Source: an uncultured Oscillospiraceae bacterium (GTDB lineage: Bacteria > Bacillota > Clostridia > Oscillospirales > Ruminococcaceae). From it: a stretch of 32,108 bases of DNA. The stretch lies in NCBI GenBank assembly GCA_900539195.1, contig UQBC01000030.1, positions 1 through 32,108 of the forward strand, given 5' to 3'. The notes below the pieces were generated by a model. It did no database searches and was not told where the DNA came from. It saw only the letters and a list, made by a program, of their open reading frames with translations. Made by a program: the position numbers and the translations under genes. The stretch's first letter is position 1; each line of letters opens with the position of its first letter. Positions 15,089 to 22,695 of the stretch are shown here, in pieces.

Positions 15089-15715
15089 ATGAATCCGAAT
15101 TTGCTTAAGATTACGAGCATACCGATAAGCATCGAGGTAAATGTCACAAACGGCACGCTCAAGGCACCGGAGGACAAGGAGCCGCTCAAGATCGACATAA
15201 ACCGCACACCCGGCGGCTATAAGATGGAGAGCAGACCTGCAAAGATAAACATAGATACTTATGCGGCACGTTCAAGCATGGGCTACGGCGAATACAATGC
15301 CTCCGACTTCAATCAGAGGGAAGCCGACAGAGGTTTCAAGATAGCCTATCAGGGAGTAGCAAGAATAGTAAACGAGGGCGACCAGCTTGCAAGAGGTGTT
15401 TCGCCGTCGGAGATTGCCGCACAGCAGATGCGTGCAGGCGCAACTATAGAAACGGCAATAGATTTTCTGCCTAAGGGCGGAGCGGACGTATCCTTTGATA
15501 AGGGTACGCTCAGCATAAACTACACTCCTACCGATATAAATATCGACTGGGAGAACATAAATTCCTCCGTTGTCGAGTTTGTTCCCGGCAATATAGAATT
15601 TATAGTAAAAGAACATCCCAGAGTTGAAATAGAATATGTGGGCGAGCCTATATACGTTCCGCCGAGTGCAAATCCGGCTTACGTTGCGCCCAAAAAGCTC
15701 AACACCAAGGGCTGA
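15089..15715 (+). CDS. DUF6470 / YviE-like flagellar operon protein
   Basis: This 208-residue protein has no known activity. It matches the small family placed between flgL and fliW in Bacillus and Clostridia (B. subtilis yviE). The N-terminal part has ISIEVNVTNGTLKAP. The central helical part has the usual GVARIVNEGDQLARG and SPSEIAAQQM (about 95-120). A beta-rich C-terminus carries IDWENINSSVVEFVPG and EIEYVGEPIYVPP. No signal peptide or membrane segment is visible. It has a GGGGAGGAAG ribosome site. Its constant position suggests a role in filament assembly, but none is shown. Confidence 0.85.
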   Translation: MNPNLLKITSIPISIEVNVTNGTLKAPEDKEPLKIDINRTPGGYKMESRPAKINIDTYAARSSMGYGEYNASDFNQREADRGFKIAYQGVARIVNEGDQLARGVSPSEIAAQQMRAGATIETAIDFLPKGGADVSFDKGTLSINYTPTDINIDWENINSSVVEFVPGNIEFIVKEHPRVEIEYVGEPIYVPPSANPAYVAPKKLNTKG

Positions 15716-15750
15716 TAAATCAGAAATCTGAAAGGAAACGGTAAAGATCA

Positions 15751-16188
15751 ATGGAGATAATGACCAGAGATTTCGGCAAAGTAAATGTAGACGACAGCAA
15801 GATATTCAACTTCCCGTCCGGGCTTTTTGCATTTGAAGAATGCAGGCAGTTTGCCCTGCTCAGCCCACTCGGAGATGGCGTGTACCCTATGTGGCTACAG
15901 TCTACCGAAGATGTTACGCCGTGTTTTATCGTTTTCGACCCGGCTATAATAGACGGAGCATATAAGATAACGCTTAACAGCTCCGAAAAGAAACTGCTGA
16001 AGATAAACGACAGCTCAAACGTCAGATGCTTATCCATAGCAGTCGTACCGGAGGACTACAAAAAGACTACGGTGAATATGAAATGCCCCATAGTTATAAA
16101 CTCAGACGAGAATCTCGCTGCACAGGTCATACTCCCCGAAAAATATGAGATACGTCTGCCGATATATGTGGATAAGGGGGCAAAGTAA
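15751..16188 (+). CDS. fliW: flagellar assembly factor FliW
   Basis: This 145-residue cytoplasmic beta-rich protein binds either flagellin or CsrA. When flagellin is exported, free FliW holds CsrA and lets flagellin mRNA be translated. Recognisable parts are IFNFPSGLFAFEECRQFALL (about 17-36), FIVFDPAIIDGAYKI (about 67-81) and the C-terminal NMKCPIVINSDENLAAQVIL (about 109-128). The length is typical (about 140-155). Its stop overlaps the csrA start (TAATG), so the two are translationally coupled, as expected for partner proteins. The ribosome site is GAAAGGAAACGG. Confidence 0.96.
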   Translation: MEIMTRDFGKVNVDDSKIFNFPSGLFAFEECRQFALLSPLGDGVYPMWLQSTEDVTPCFIVFDPAIIDGAYKITLNSSEKKLLKINDSSNVRCLSIAVVPEDYKKTTVNMKCPIVINSDENLAAQVILPEKYEIRLPIYVDKGAK

Positions 16189-16415
16189 TGCTTGTAGTAA
16201 CACGAAAAACAGACGAAAGTCTTACAATATCCGACAACATTGAGATAACCGTCCTTGAAATAGGCAAGGACAGAGTCAAGATAGGAATCTCCGCACCGAA
16301 GGATGTGAAGATAATCCGCAATGAGCTGAGAGATGCGCAGGATATGAATAAAGAATCATCGCAGGCACTGCCCAAGGCGGCTATGGAAGCCCTGCTCGGT
16401 ATGAAAAAAGACTGA
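16188..16415 (+). CDS. csrA: carbon storage regulator CsrA
   Basis: This 75-residue RNA-binding dimer blocks translation by binding GGA loops over ribosome sites. In Firmicutes its main target is the flagellin (hag) leader. The sequence has MLVVTRKTDESLTISDNIEI, the VLEIGKDRVKIGISAPKDV core strands and the IIRNEL helix with the RNA-contacting Arg. It starts in the overlapping TAATG of the fliW stop. The tail past residue 60 is short and polar. No flagellin target lies in this window, so its RNA site cannot be inspected here. Confidence 0.97.
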   Translation: MLVVTRKTDESLTISDNIEITVLEIGKDRVKIGISAPKDVKIIRNELRDAQDMNKESSQALPKAAMEALLGMKKD

Positions 16416-16431
16416 AAGGAAGAGATAAGAT

Positions 16432-19044
16432 ATGGCAACAACAAACAGCAGCAGCGTCTTAAGATTCAGCGGTATGAACTCAGGTCTTGATACCGAATCT
16501 ATCGTAAACGCTATGACAGCGGCTACAAAGCTGAAAATCACAAAACAGAACCGTAAGGCGATAACGCTCAAATGGAAACAGGAAGCGTATCAGGGCATAA
16601 CAACAAAGCTCACAGACTTCCAGAACAAATATCTTGATATGCTCAATTCCAAGGTAAACCTCAAAAGCAAGACAGCTTTTACAAAATACTCCGCTACGGT
16701 TTCGACAATAAACTCAGACGGTGTATTAAAAGAAGGCACACCCGCAGGCGTATCGGTCCGTTCCAATACAAACGCAGTTCCGGGTACATATAATGTAAAG
16801 GTACTCCAGACCGCCACACAGGCAAAATATCAGGGCAGTGCAATGGACGCAAGCTCGCTTAACTTATCACAGTACAGTGACGCTTCACAGAACTATTCGT
16901 TCAATATAACGGTAGGCACAAAGTCAACTGTTATAAACTTCAACGGCGGCAGCGCCGACAGTGTACGCTCGCAGATAAACAGCCAGCTCAAAGACGCATA
17001 CGGTTCTTCGAACACAAGCGGTCAGGGTCTTGTTTATGTAAACGACAGCGGTAAGATTATATCCTCCGACAGACAGTCAATGTCGCTTACCGGTGTTGCG
17101 AATATGTACGGCAACTTCACGTTTGATTTAAACACAAACGTTAGCGCAGGCACAAACAAATTCAATATAACCGTCGGTGACGAAACAGTAAGCGTTTCAT
17201 TTGACAGCTATACAGCCGATTATTTCAATCAGACAGACAGCACAACGCTCGGCGCTCAGAAAAGGGAAGAATTCCAGAGCCTTTATTTTGACGAGCAGGC
17301 TGAAAAACTGTATAATGCGGCAAAGGCAGACGGCTCTGTAGATTTTGACGCATTGAAGGCGCAGGCTTACGATAAGGCAAAGCAGGCGGCTTACGACAAA
17401 AAGTTTGAAAGCGAAAAGACAAAAGCCATAGCCGAGTATGATAAAGAGCTTAAGACCAACTATGATAGCGGTATAGCAGACGGCTCTATAGCAGAAGGCA
17501 CAAGCTTTGAGGACTGGAAAAAAACGCAGGCTGAATTTGACGAGAACGCTTTCAAGACAGCGTTTGACGAGCAGTACGCAAAGGACTTTGACGAAACCGC
17601 ATTCAGAGCGCAGTTTGACAAGGATTATGACGAGCTTTCCGCATATAAGGATACGCTTAATGCCGATGATTTCAAGCTGTCCAACGAGGATCTTGCCGCT
17701 TATGCAAACAAGCACGAGCTGAACAAGGCCATAGGCAAGGTAAAGCTGTCGGACGGAACCGGTCTTAACATAGACGAAAACGGCACCGTAACAGCCGCAA
17801 ACGGCGAAAAGCTCTCGGTAGCCGCAGACCCCGCAACGCAGAACACATTCGGTGCGTCTACAGCCAGAACGACAACGGCACAGGTAACAACTGCCACAAC
17901 GCTTAAGGATTTAGGTGTTGAGGACAGTGCGACCTTCACTATAAACGGCACGAAGTTCACATTCACATCCGACTACACGGTAGCAAAGATGATGAGCGAA
18001 ATTAACGCCAGCAAGAACGCCGGCGCAACCATGACGTTCAGCACGCTTACAAACAGCTTTGCCCTCAGCTCATCGGGCTACGGCACAGCCGCATCAATTG
18101 AATTCTCCGCAGAAAACGGAAGCGCGGGCGCAGAGCTTCTCAGCACACTCGGTCTTACATCGGGTACGCTGACGCAGGGACGCAACCTGCAGCTTGAAGT
18201 AAACGGCGAAACAATAGAAACCTCGTCAAACAGCTTCACAGCCGACGGCACGACAATGACCTTCACATCCGCCGCACAGGGCGCAGAGTTCTCTTACGAG
18301 GTAAAGAAGGACAACAGCAGTGCGATAGACGCTATAAAGTCATTCGTCGAAGACTATAACAAGCTCATAGAAGAGGTTTACGGTCAGCTTGACCAGAAGC
18401 CGAACTCCGACTACTATGCTCTTACAGATGATGATATCGAGGATATGGACTTATCCGAAAAACAGCAGGAGAAGTGGGAAGAAAAGGCTAAGGAAGGTCT
18501 GCTTTACAACGACAGCACAGTATCGACAGTAATGCAGAAGATGCGTTCCGTTCTTTATTCAACGGTAAAGACAGCGGACGGACAGACATTCAGCCTGTTC
18601 AGCATGGGCATTACGACAAGCGACGACTGGGGCGACCACGGCAAGCTCGAGCTTGATGAAACAAAGCTTGAGGCAGCATTTGATCAGTATGCCGACCAGA
18701 TAGCAGACCTGTTCGCAGGTACAACGGTCGATGAAAACGGCAACACCGTAAAGACAGGCATAATGCATAAGCTTGACGATGTGCTTACAGGCGCAGTAAA
18801 GACGACCGGTGCAAGAAAAGACAAGGGTACTCTTGTACAGCTTGCAGGTACAAAGACAGGTACATCAGCTACCGACAACTCTATATATGACCAGTTGAAG
18901 AGCATTTCAACGCTTATCTCGTCACTTGAAACAAGATATGAGAAGCAGCAGGACAGATACTGGAAGCAGTTCTCTAATCTTGAAACAATGATGGGCTCGC
19001 TCAACAGCCAGACCAGCTACATTCAGCAGCTGATGCAGTTCTGA
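16432..19044 (+). CDS. fliD: flagellar filament cap FliD with a long acidic/aromatic insert
   Basis: This 870-residue protein sits at the filament tip and folds flagellin into place; many relatives have 400-700 residues. The N-terminus RFSGMNSGLDTESIVNAMTA (11-30) and the C-terminal helices (ISTLISSLETRYEKQQDRY and SLNSQTSYIQQLMQF) are typical. A charged insert at about 263-435 is rich in Phe, Tyr, Asp, Glu, Lys and Ala. It contains repeated units such as FDENAFKTAFDEQYAKDFDE and ETAFRAQFDKDYDE, predicted to be helical. Flanking Ser/Thr/Asn-rich domains look like surface-exposed cap domains. No cysteine is present. It starts 16 bp after csrA and is followed by fliS. Confidence 0.94.
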   Translation: MATTNSSSVLRFSGMNSGLDTESIVNAMTAATKLKITKQNRKAITLKWKQEAYQGITTKLTDFQNKYLDMLNSKVNLKSKTAFTKYSATVSTINSDGVLKEGTPAGVSVRSNTNAVPGTYNVKVLQTATQAKYQGSAMDASSLNLSQYSDASQNYSFNITVGTKSTVINFNGGSADSVRSQINSQLKDAYGSSNTSGQGLVYVNDSGKIISSDRQSMSLTGVANMYGNFTFDLNTNVSAGTNKFNITVGDETVSVSFDSYTADYFNQTDSTTLGAQKREEFQSLYFDEQAEKLYNAAKADGSVDFDALKAQAYDKAKQAAYDKKFESEKTKAIAEYDKELKTNYDSGIADGSIAEGTSFEDWKKTQAEFDENAFKTAFDEQYAKDFDETAFRAQFDKDYDELSAYKDTLNADDFKLSNEDLAAYANKHELNKAIGKVKLSDGTGLNIDENGTVTAANGEKLSVAADPATQNTFGASTARTTTAQVTTATTLKDLGVEDSATFTINGTKFTFTSDYTVAKMMSEINASKNAGATMTFSTLTNSFALSSSGYGTAASIEFSAENGSAGAELLSTLGLTSGTLTQGRNLQLEVNGETIETSSNSFTADGTTMTFTSAAQGAEFSYEVKKDNSSAIDAIKSFVEDYNKLIEEVYGQLDQKPNSDYYALTDDDIEDMDLSEKQQEKWEEKAKEGLLYNDSTVSTVMQKMRSVLYSTVKTADGQTFSLFSMGITTSDDWGDHGKLELDETKLEAAFDQYADQIADLFAGTTVDENGNTVKTGIMHKLDDVLTGAVKTTGARKDKGTLVQLAGTKTGTSATDNSIYDQLKSISTLISSLETRYEKQQDRYWKQFSNLETMMGSLNSQTSYIQQLMQF

Positions 19045-19084
19045 TAAAACACTGCTCACCGATATCAGGCGTAAGGAATAAACT

Positions 19085-19504
19085 ATGAATAACGCATTTT
19101 CTGCATATAAAAAACAGTCAGTTACCACTCTCACCCCCGGCGATGTTGTGGTAAAGCTGTACATGGAGGCGGAACGTCAGCTCAACAGAGCGTCCTACTA
19201 TATTCCGCTCAAGAATTATGAGGAAACAAACAAGGCTCTTATAAAGGCGCAGGACGTAATAAACGCTCTGCGTTCCTGCCTTGATATGAAAATACCCGTT
19301 TCCAAAAATCTCGACTCGCTGTATGAATATTTCAACCGTGAGATAGTTGAGGCAAACATTAAAAAGGATAAAGCCAAGGTAGATGCACTTCTGCCTATGA
19401 TAGCCGAACTGCGTGAAGCATTTGCCGAGATCAACAGTATGAGCAGAGAACAGATGGAAGCGCAGGAAAAGGCGGCAACTGCCGCAATGCAGGCGCAGGC
19501 TTAA
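19085..19504 (+). CDS. fliS: flagellin export chaperone FliS
   Basis: This 139-residue four-helix bundle binds the C-terminal disordered part of flagellin to prevent early polymerisation. Conserved features are NAFSAYKKQSVTTLTPGDVV (3-22), LYMEAERQLNRASYYI (25-40), the KALIKAQDVINALRSCLDM helix, and DSLYEYFNREIVEANIKKD (about 77-95). The tail after 120 is Ala/Gln-rich. The length is slightly above the usual 120-135. The order fliD-fliS-fliT is the standard late flagellar arrangement. Confidence 0.95.
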   Translation: MNNAFSAYKKQSVTTLTPGDVVVKLYMEAERQLNRASYYIPLKNYEETNKALIKAQDVINALRSCLDMKIPVSKNLDSLYEYFNREIVEANIKKDKAKVDALLPMIAELREAFAEINSMSREQMEAQEKAATAAMQAQA

Positions 19505-19546
19505 TCTACACGGTGCTTAACCCCCACCGGAAAGGAATCCGATATA

Positions 19547-20026
19547 ATGAAAAAGGCAGATGCACAAACACTGCTTTCGCTCATGGACGAGCTGACGGAG
19601 CTTATGACCGAGTATGACAGACGCACCGACCGCATGGTTACAAGCGATCTCGAGGTCATTCAGCAGGTGCTTTTATCCCGTAATGAGCTTATGGATAAAA
19701 TGCATCAGGTAAAGCAATCTATAATGGATACGGCAAACGCACAGGTTCCTGCCGAGCGTGAGCTTATCCGCAATATACTGAACAACAAGCCCGTTACAGA
19801 CAGTCTTTCATATGAATTAAGGCAGTTACAATCCAAGATGCGTCATCTCCACGACATAAAGAATGAGATCGAAGCAAAAGATAAAAAGGTTACGGCGGTA
19901 GTCCGTCAGAACTATGAAGACGTAAAGGCAGAGCTTGAATCACTCAAGGTCGACAAGAAGAAGATCGACTACTACAGCAGTGTAAAGCTCGGCGGAAAGG
20001 GCAGAACCTTCAACAGCAACTACTAA
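19547..20026 (+). CDS. FliT/FlgN-like flagellar chaperone
   Basis: This 159-residue helical protein directly follows fliS, where FliT, the FliD export chaperone, is expected. Its N-terminal helices (LLSLMDELTELMTEYDRRTD) and coiled-coil middle (LRQLQSKMRHLHDIKNEIE) fit the FlgN/FliT chaperone fold. The C-terminus ends with the short VKLGGKGRTFNSNY tail, similar in style to FlgN-like proteins. Sequence identity in this group is weak, so I assign it by fold pattern and position. GGAAAGGAATCCG precedes ATG 19547. It is the last gene before the operon terminator at 20219. Confidence 0.75.
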   Translation: MKKADAQTLLSLMDELTELMTEYDRRTDRMVTSDLEVIQQVLLSRNELMDKMHQVKQSIMDTANAQVPAERELIRNILNNKPVTDSLSYELRQLQSKMRHLHDIKNEIEAKDKKVTAVVRQNYEDVKAELESLKVDKKKIDYYSSVKLGGKGRTFNSNY

Positions 20027-20040
20027 GCGGGCGGGCGGCT

Positions 20041-20136
20041 GTGAGCCGCTTCAAATTCGCCGTTGCGGCGGGTCGCCGCTGACTTTTCGCCGTTGCGGGT
20101 GTGACCCGCTTCAAATTCGCCGTTCTGACGGTTGGC
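20041..20136 (+). repeat. dispersed intergenic repeat, two tandem copies (third copy at 22455)
   Basis: The core CCGCTTCAAATTCGCCGTT occurs at about 20046-20064 and again at 20106-20124, exactly 60 bp apart. The 45-bp stretch 20092-20136 recurs at 22455-22499 with one mismatch, and both are followed by a partly shared segment ending in GTTACCGGCGG. The rest of the 20027-20218 gap is GC-rich and has no gene I would support. Confidence 0.85.
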
Positions 20137-20218
20137 GGTTGGCGACAGTTACGTTACCGGCGGGCGCTTACAGCGCACCCTATTGACGTTAATGCAGATT
20201 TATTTTTAGGAAACATTA

Positions 20219-20255
20219 AACGGTCTGAGAAGCACAAATTCTCAGACCGTTTTTG
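20219..20255. terminator. bidirectional terminator between the flagellar operon and the opposing genes
   Basis: AACGGTCTGAGAA (20219-20231) pairs perfectly with TTCTCAGACCGTT (20239-20251) around a 7-nt loop, with TTTTT on the + strand. It closes the flagellar operon. On the - strand it follows the 32-codon ORF by a few bases. A close relative of this stem occurs at 21074-21106. Confidence 0.92.
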
Positions 20256-20354
20256 CTATACTATTTTGGCTGAAACAGATATAATCATTGAAGATAAAGA
20301 TAGTGCTAAAGCACATAACAGTGCAATAATCCGGCGAAAATGCTGCTCTCGCAT
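20256..20354 (-). CDS. 32-residue signal-peptide-like small ORF
   Basis: I do not recognise a family. The product starts MREQHFRRIIALLCALALSL and ends SMIISVSAKIV: a basic N-terminus, a hydrophobic core and a VSA cleavage-like site followed by only three residues. A strong AGGAGG site (reverse complement of CCTCCT, 20364-20369) sits nine bases before the ATG. It begins 41 bp after the stop of the secreted-protein gene at 20395-20940, so the two likely share a transcript. It could be a precursor whose signal peptide is the product (as for some peptide pheromones), a small membrane peptide, or the leftover start of a larger secreted protein cut short by a stop and terminator. I cannot choose between these. 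Confidence 0.5.
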   Translation of the reverse strand: MREQHFRRIIALLCALALSLSSMIISVSAKIV

Positions 20355-20394
20355 CTTTTTTATACCTCCTGTAAATTTGTTATTTTATTTTTCT

Positions 20395-20940
20395 TCATTC
20401 TTCGACATAGATAAAGTTTTCATCATAACCGCCGTCAAGAGTATTTTCATCAATATAATCCACGCCGGGACCGGTGTGCTTCTCATAATTTGAACCCGGT
20501 TCTACTCCTCCTATAAAGACAAATACGTTTATAAATGATCCCATATCTACACTGTTTATCGCATATGGTCTTTTTCCCTCCGTGAAAAATTCATATCCGC
20601 CTTCAATTGCACTTTTATATGTTTCCGAGCCTACCTCATAAGATTGTGCGCATATCATTTCTGTCGCTTTCATCATATCTGACGATTTATACTCGATTGT
20701 ATAGTTGTCGCTTACCTCTATCCAGAAATCCGAGGATTTATCACCGCCGTAATAATATTTTCCGTGCTTGAGTTCATCGGGGGCATTAGTCTTTTTCTGA
20801 AGCTCCTGCAGTTCAATTCTGTCTCTTTCTTCTTCAGAAACACTGCTTGCTGATGTGAACATTGCCGCTGAAAATACCGATACGCAACAAATTACTGCGG
20901 CTGATACGGATGCTGTTATGATCTTTGTCCTTTTTTTCAT
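20395..20940 (-). CDS. hypothetical secreted or membrane-anchored protein
   Basis: This is a 181-residue protein of unknown function. MKKRTKIITASVSAAVICCV starts an N-terminal export signal or membrane anchor (about 6-30), and a polar Glu-rich stretch (EEERDRIELQELQKK) follows. The rest is a mixed domain with many Tyr, Phe and acidic residues, including GKYYYGGDKSSDFWIEV, GYEFFTEGKRPYAINSVDMG and an acidic tail. The ATG at 20940 is chosen because AAAAGGAGG lies eight bases upstream; a longer frame from 20973 would place that site inside the gene. A TTGCAT-N17-TATAAT promoter sits upstream. No conserved catalytic motif is apparent. Confidence 0.75.
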   Translation of the reverse strand: MKKRTKIITASVSAAVICCVSVFSAAMFTSASSVSEEERDRIELQELQKKTNAPDELKHGKYYYGGDKSSDFWIEVSDNYTIEYKSSDMMKATEMICAQSYEVGSETYKSAIEGGYEFFTEGKRPYAINSVDMGSFINVFVFIGGVEPGSNYEKHTGPGVDYIDENTLDGGYDENFIYVEE

Positions 20941-20985
20941 AATAAAATACCTCCTTTTAATACAGGAATACATTTCCTTACTATT

Positions 20986-21014
20986 ATTATATGATATTTA
21001 TTAGCATTATGCAA
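20986..21014 (-). promoter_or_regulatory. sigma-A promoter for the secreted-protein gene
   Basis: On the - strand, TTGCAT (21014-21009), a 17-nt spacer and TATAAT (20991-20986) form a good housekeeping promoter about 45 bp before the start codon. Confidence 0.7.
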
Positions 21015-21073
21015 TATACATTTTTGCCGAATCTCTTTACACAATTTTAGCTATTATTACGATTTATAAAATA

Positions 21074-21106
21074 AACGATCTGAGAATATGTAATTCTCAG
21101 ACCGTT
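21074..21106 (-). terminator. terminator-like hairpin related to the one at 20219
   Basis: AACGATCTGAGAAT (21074-21087) and ATTCTCAGACCGTT (21093-21106) form a 14-bp stem with one mismatch. On the - strand it is followed by TTTATTTTAT. It can end transcription from mnmA. The shared CGGTCTGAGAA stem shows that this terminator type is repeated locally. Confidence 0.75.
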
Positions 21107-21210
21107 TTCGTTAATATTCGTTTATTTCCATCTCAGCATCAGTTTTCTCAGCGTGCCGTACATCTTTTCATTGCGTTATTTAATTGAAGCTGAATTTTTA
21201 ATAGAAATAC

Positions 21211-22287
21211 TTATTCCACCTCAATTATAGTTCCCCCGCCGACCACTATATCCCCGTCATACAGCACCAGTGCCTGACCGCAGGTGACAGCCCTTTGCGG
21301 CTCATCGAAAACCGCCGTTATTGTATCGCCGTTTTGCGTTACGGTCGCCCACTGCTCTGTGTGGCGGTAGCGGACTTTAGCCTTTACACGCATCTCGCCC
21401 TTTATTTCTGGAACAGATATAAGGTTTATATCTCCTGCCTTTACAACACTGCTGTACAGCCCGTCGTTATATGACAGTGTCACGGTGTTGCTTACATGGT
21501 TTACTGCCTTTACATAAAGCGGTTCGGGAGCGGAAATGCCAAGACCCTTGCGCTGACCTACGGTATAGCGGATAACGCCCTTGTGCCTGCCGATAATGTT
21601 TCCGTCTTTGTCAAGAAAATCGCCGTCCGGGTAATTCTTGCCTGTGTACTGCTCTATAAAGTCGGCGTAGCTGCCGTTTTGTACAAAGCATATATCCTGG
21701 CTGTCGGCTTTACGGGCATTTATAAATACCTGCGATTCGGCAATCTCTCTCGCCTGCGATTTTCTCATCTCACCGAGCGGAAATATCGTGTGGCTTAATT
21801 GCTCCTGTGTAAGACAGTAGAGAACATAGCTCTGGTCTTTGGTATCATCGAGCGCTTTTTTCAGCAGAAATCTGCCGTTTTCGTCCTTTTCTACCCTTGC
21901 ATAATGACCTGTTACCACATAGTCACGGTCAAGCTCTTTTGCTCTCATATACAGCTTGTCGAACTTGAGATACCTGTTGCAGTCTATGCAGGGATTCGGA
22001 GTTATGCCGTTCTCGTATGCGTGTACGAAGCGGTCAATCACATCGGTTTCAAATCTGTCGGAGAAATTGAAAACGTAATACGGCATATCAAGCGAGTAAG
22101 CAACGCTCCTTGCGTCCTCTACATCGTCAAGCGAACAACAGCTATGCTCTCTTGAAATGCCTATATCCTCGTTTGCGAATAATTTCATCGTAACGCCGAT
22201 GCAGTCAAATCCACGTTGTTTCATAAGGTAAGCCGCCACGCTTGAATCAACGCCGCCGCTCATTGCGATTACTGCCTTATTGTTCAT
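21211..22287 (-). CDS. mnmA: tRNA-specific 2-thiouridylase MnmA
   Basis: This 358-residue cytoplasmic enzyme adenylates U34 of tRNA-Glu, -Gln and -Lys and replaces the 2-oxygen with sulfur. The PP-loop AMSGGVDSSVAAYL (8-21) binds ATP. The two catalytic cysteines are Cys103 (IDCNRYLKF) and Cys200 (DSQDICFV), matching the E. coli pair. TGHYARV (126-132) and DQSYVLY are conserved tRNA/ATP contacts, and the C-terminal beta-barrel is complete. The length is standard. AGAAAGGATC precedes the ATG. A hairpin at 22314-22339 lies just upstream. It appears to be transcribed alone, ending at 21074-21106. Confidence 0.97.
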   Translation of the reverse strand: MNNKAVIAMSGGVDSSVAAYLMKQRGFDCIGVTMKLFANEDIGISREHSCCSLDDVEDARSVAYSLDMPYYVFNFSDRFETDVIDRFVHAYENGITPNPCIDCNRYLKFDKLYMRAKELDRDYVVTGHYARVEKDENGRFLLKKALDDTKDQSYVLYCLTQEQLSHTIFPLGEMRKSQAREIAESQVFINARKADSQDICFVQNGSYADFIEQYTGKNYPDGDFLDKDGNIIGRHKGVIRYTVGQRKGLGISAPEPLYVKAVNHVSNTVTLSYNDGLYSSVVKAGDINLISVPEIKGEMRVKAKVRYRHTEQWATVTQNGDTITAVFDEPQRAVTCGQALVLYDGDIVVGGGTIIEVE

Positions 22288-22313
22288 TTTGATCCTTTCT
22301 GAATATCAACGAA

Positions 22314-22339
22314 AGCCGACAGCATTTTAACTGTCGGCT
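22314..22339 (-). promoter_or_regulatory. hairpin just upstream of mnmA
   Basis: AGCCGACAG pairs perfectly with CTGTCGGCT around an 8-nt loop and is followed on the - strand by TTTCGTT, 27 bp before the mnmA start. It could be a weak terminator of upstream transcription or an mnmA leader attenuator. Confidence 0.55.
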
Positions 22340-22384
22340 CGTTATTCGGAATATCACACATAATTTATGGCTGTGACTGTTTTT

Positions 22385-22599
22385 ACTGAATTGAAAGTTT
22401 AATTTAGGGAGGAACGATTCTTTCAAATCATAATTAATCGTTTTAAATTCCGCTGTTGCGGGTGTGACCCGCTTCAAATTCGCCGTTCTAACGGTTGGCA
22501 GATTGCGTAAGTTGCGTTACCGGCGGTGGCAATATGCCGCTTTAACTGAATTGAAAGTTTACTTTAGGGAGGAACGATTCTTTCAAATCATAATTAATC
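22385..22599. repeat. repeat cluster in the mnmA-metY gap
   Basis: The 408-bp gap 22288-22695 has no gene I can support. A 55-bp sequence at 22385-22439 recurs at 22545-22599, 160 bp away, with a single mismatch. Each copy contains the inverted pair TTGAAAG ... CTTTCAA. Between them, 22455-22499 is the third copy of the 45-bp element seen at 20092-20136. Further on, GCTTAGCATAGC and GGCGGC-AC-GCCGCC are short palindromes near the metY end. Confidence 0.85.
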
Positions 22600-22695
22600 T
22601 TGATAAATCATGGTTTCTTTAATCCCGCCGTTTCGCCATGCTTAGCATAGCAGAAACTGTATCAAAGGCGGAATTGGGAGCGGCGGCACGCCGCC

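Noticed and set aside
20101..20493. 130-codon + strand frame after the flagellar operon
   Set aside because: It crosses a dispersed repeat, the operon terminator and the opposite-strand small ORF, and has no plausible ribosome site or protein-like pattern.
20941..20973. Upstream start for the secreted protein at 20395-20940
   Set aside because: It would place the strong AAAAGGAGG site inside the coding region and put extra residues before a good signal peptide.
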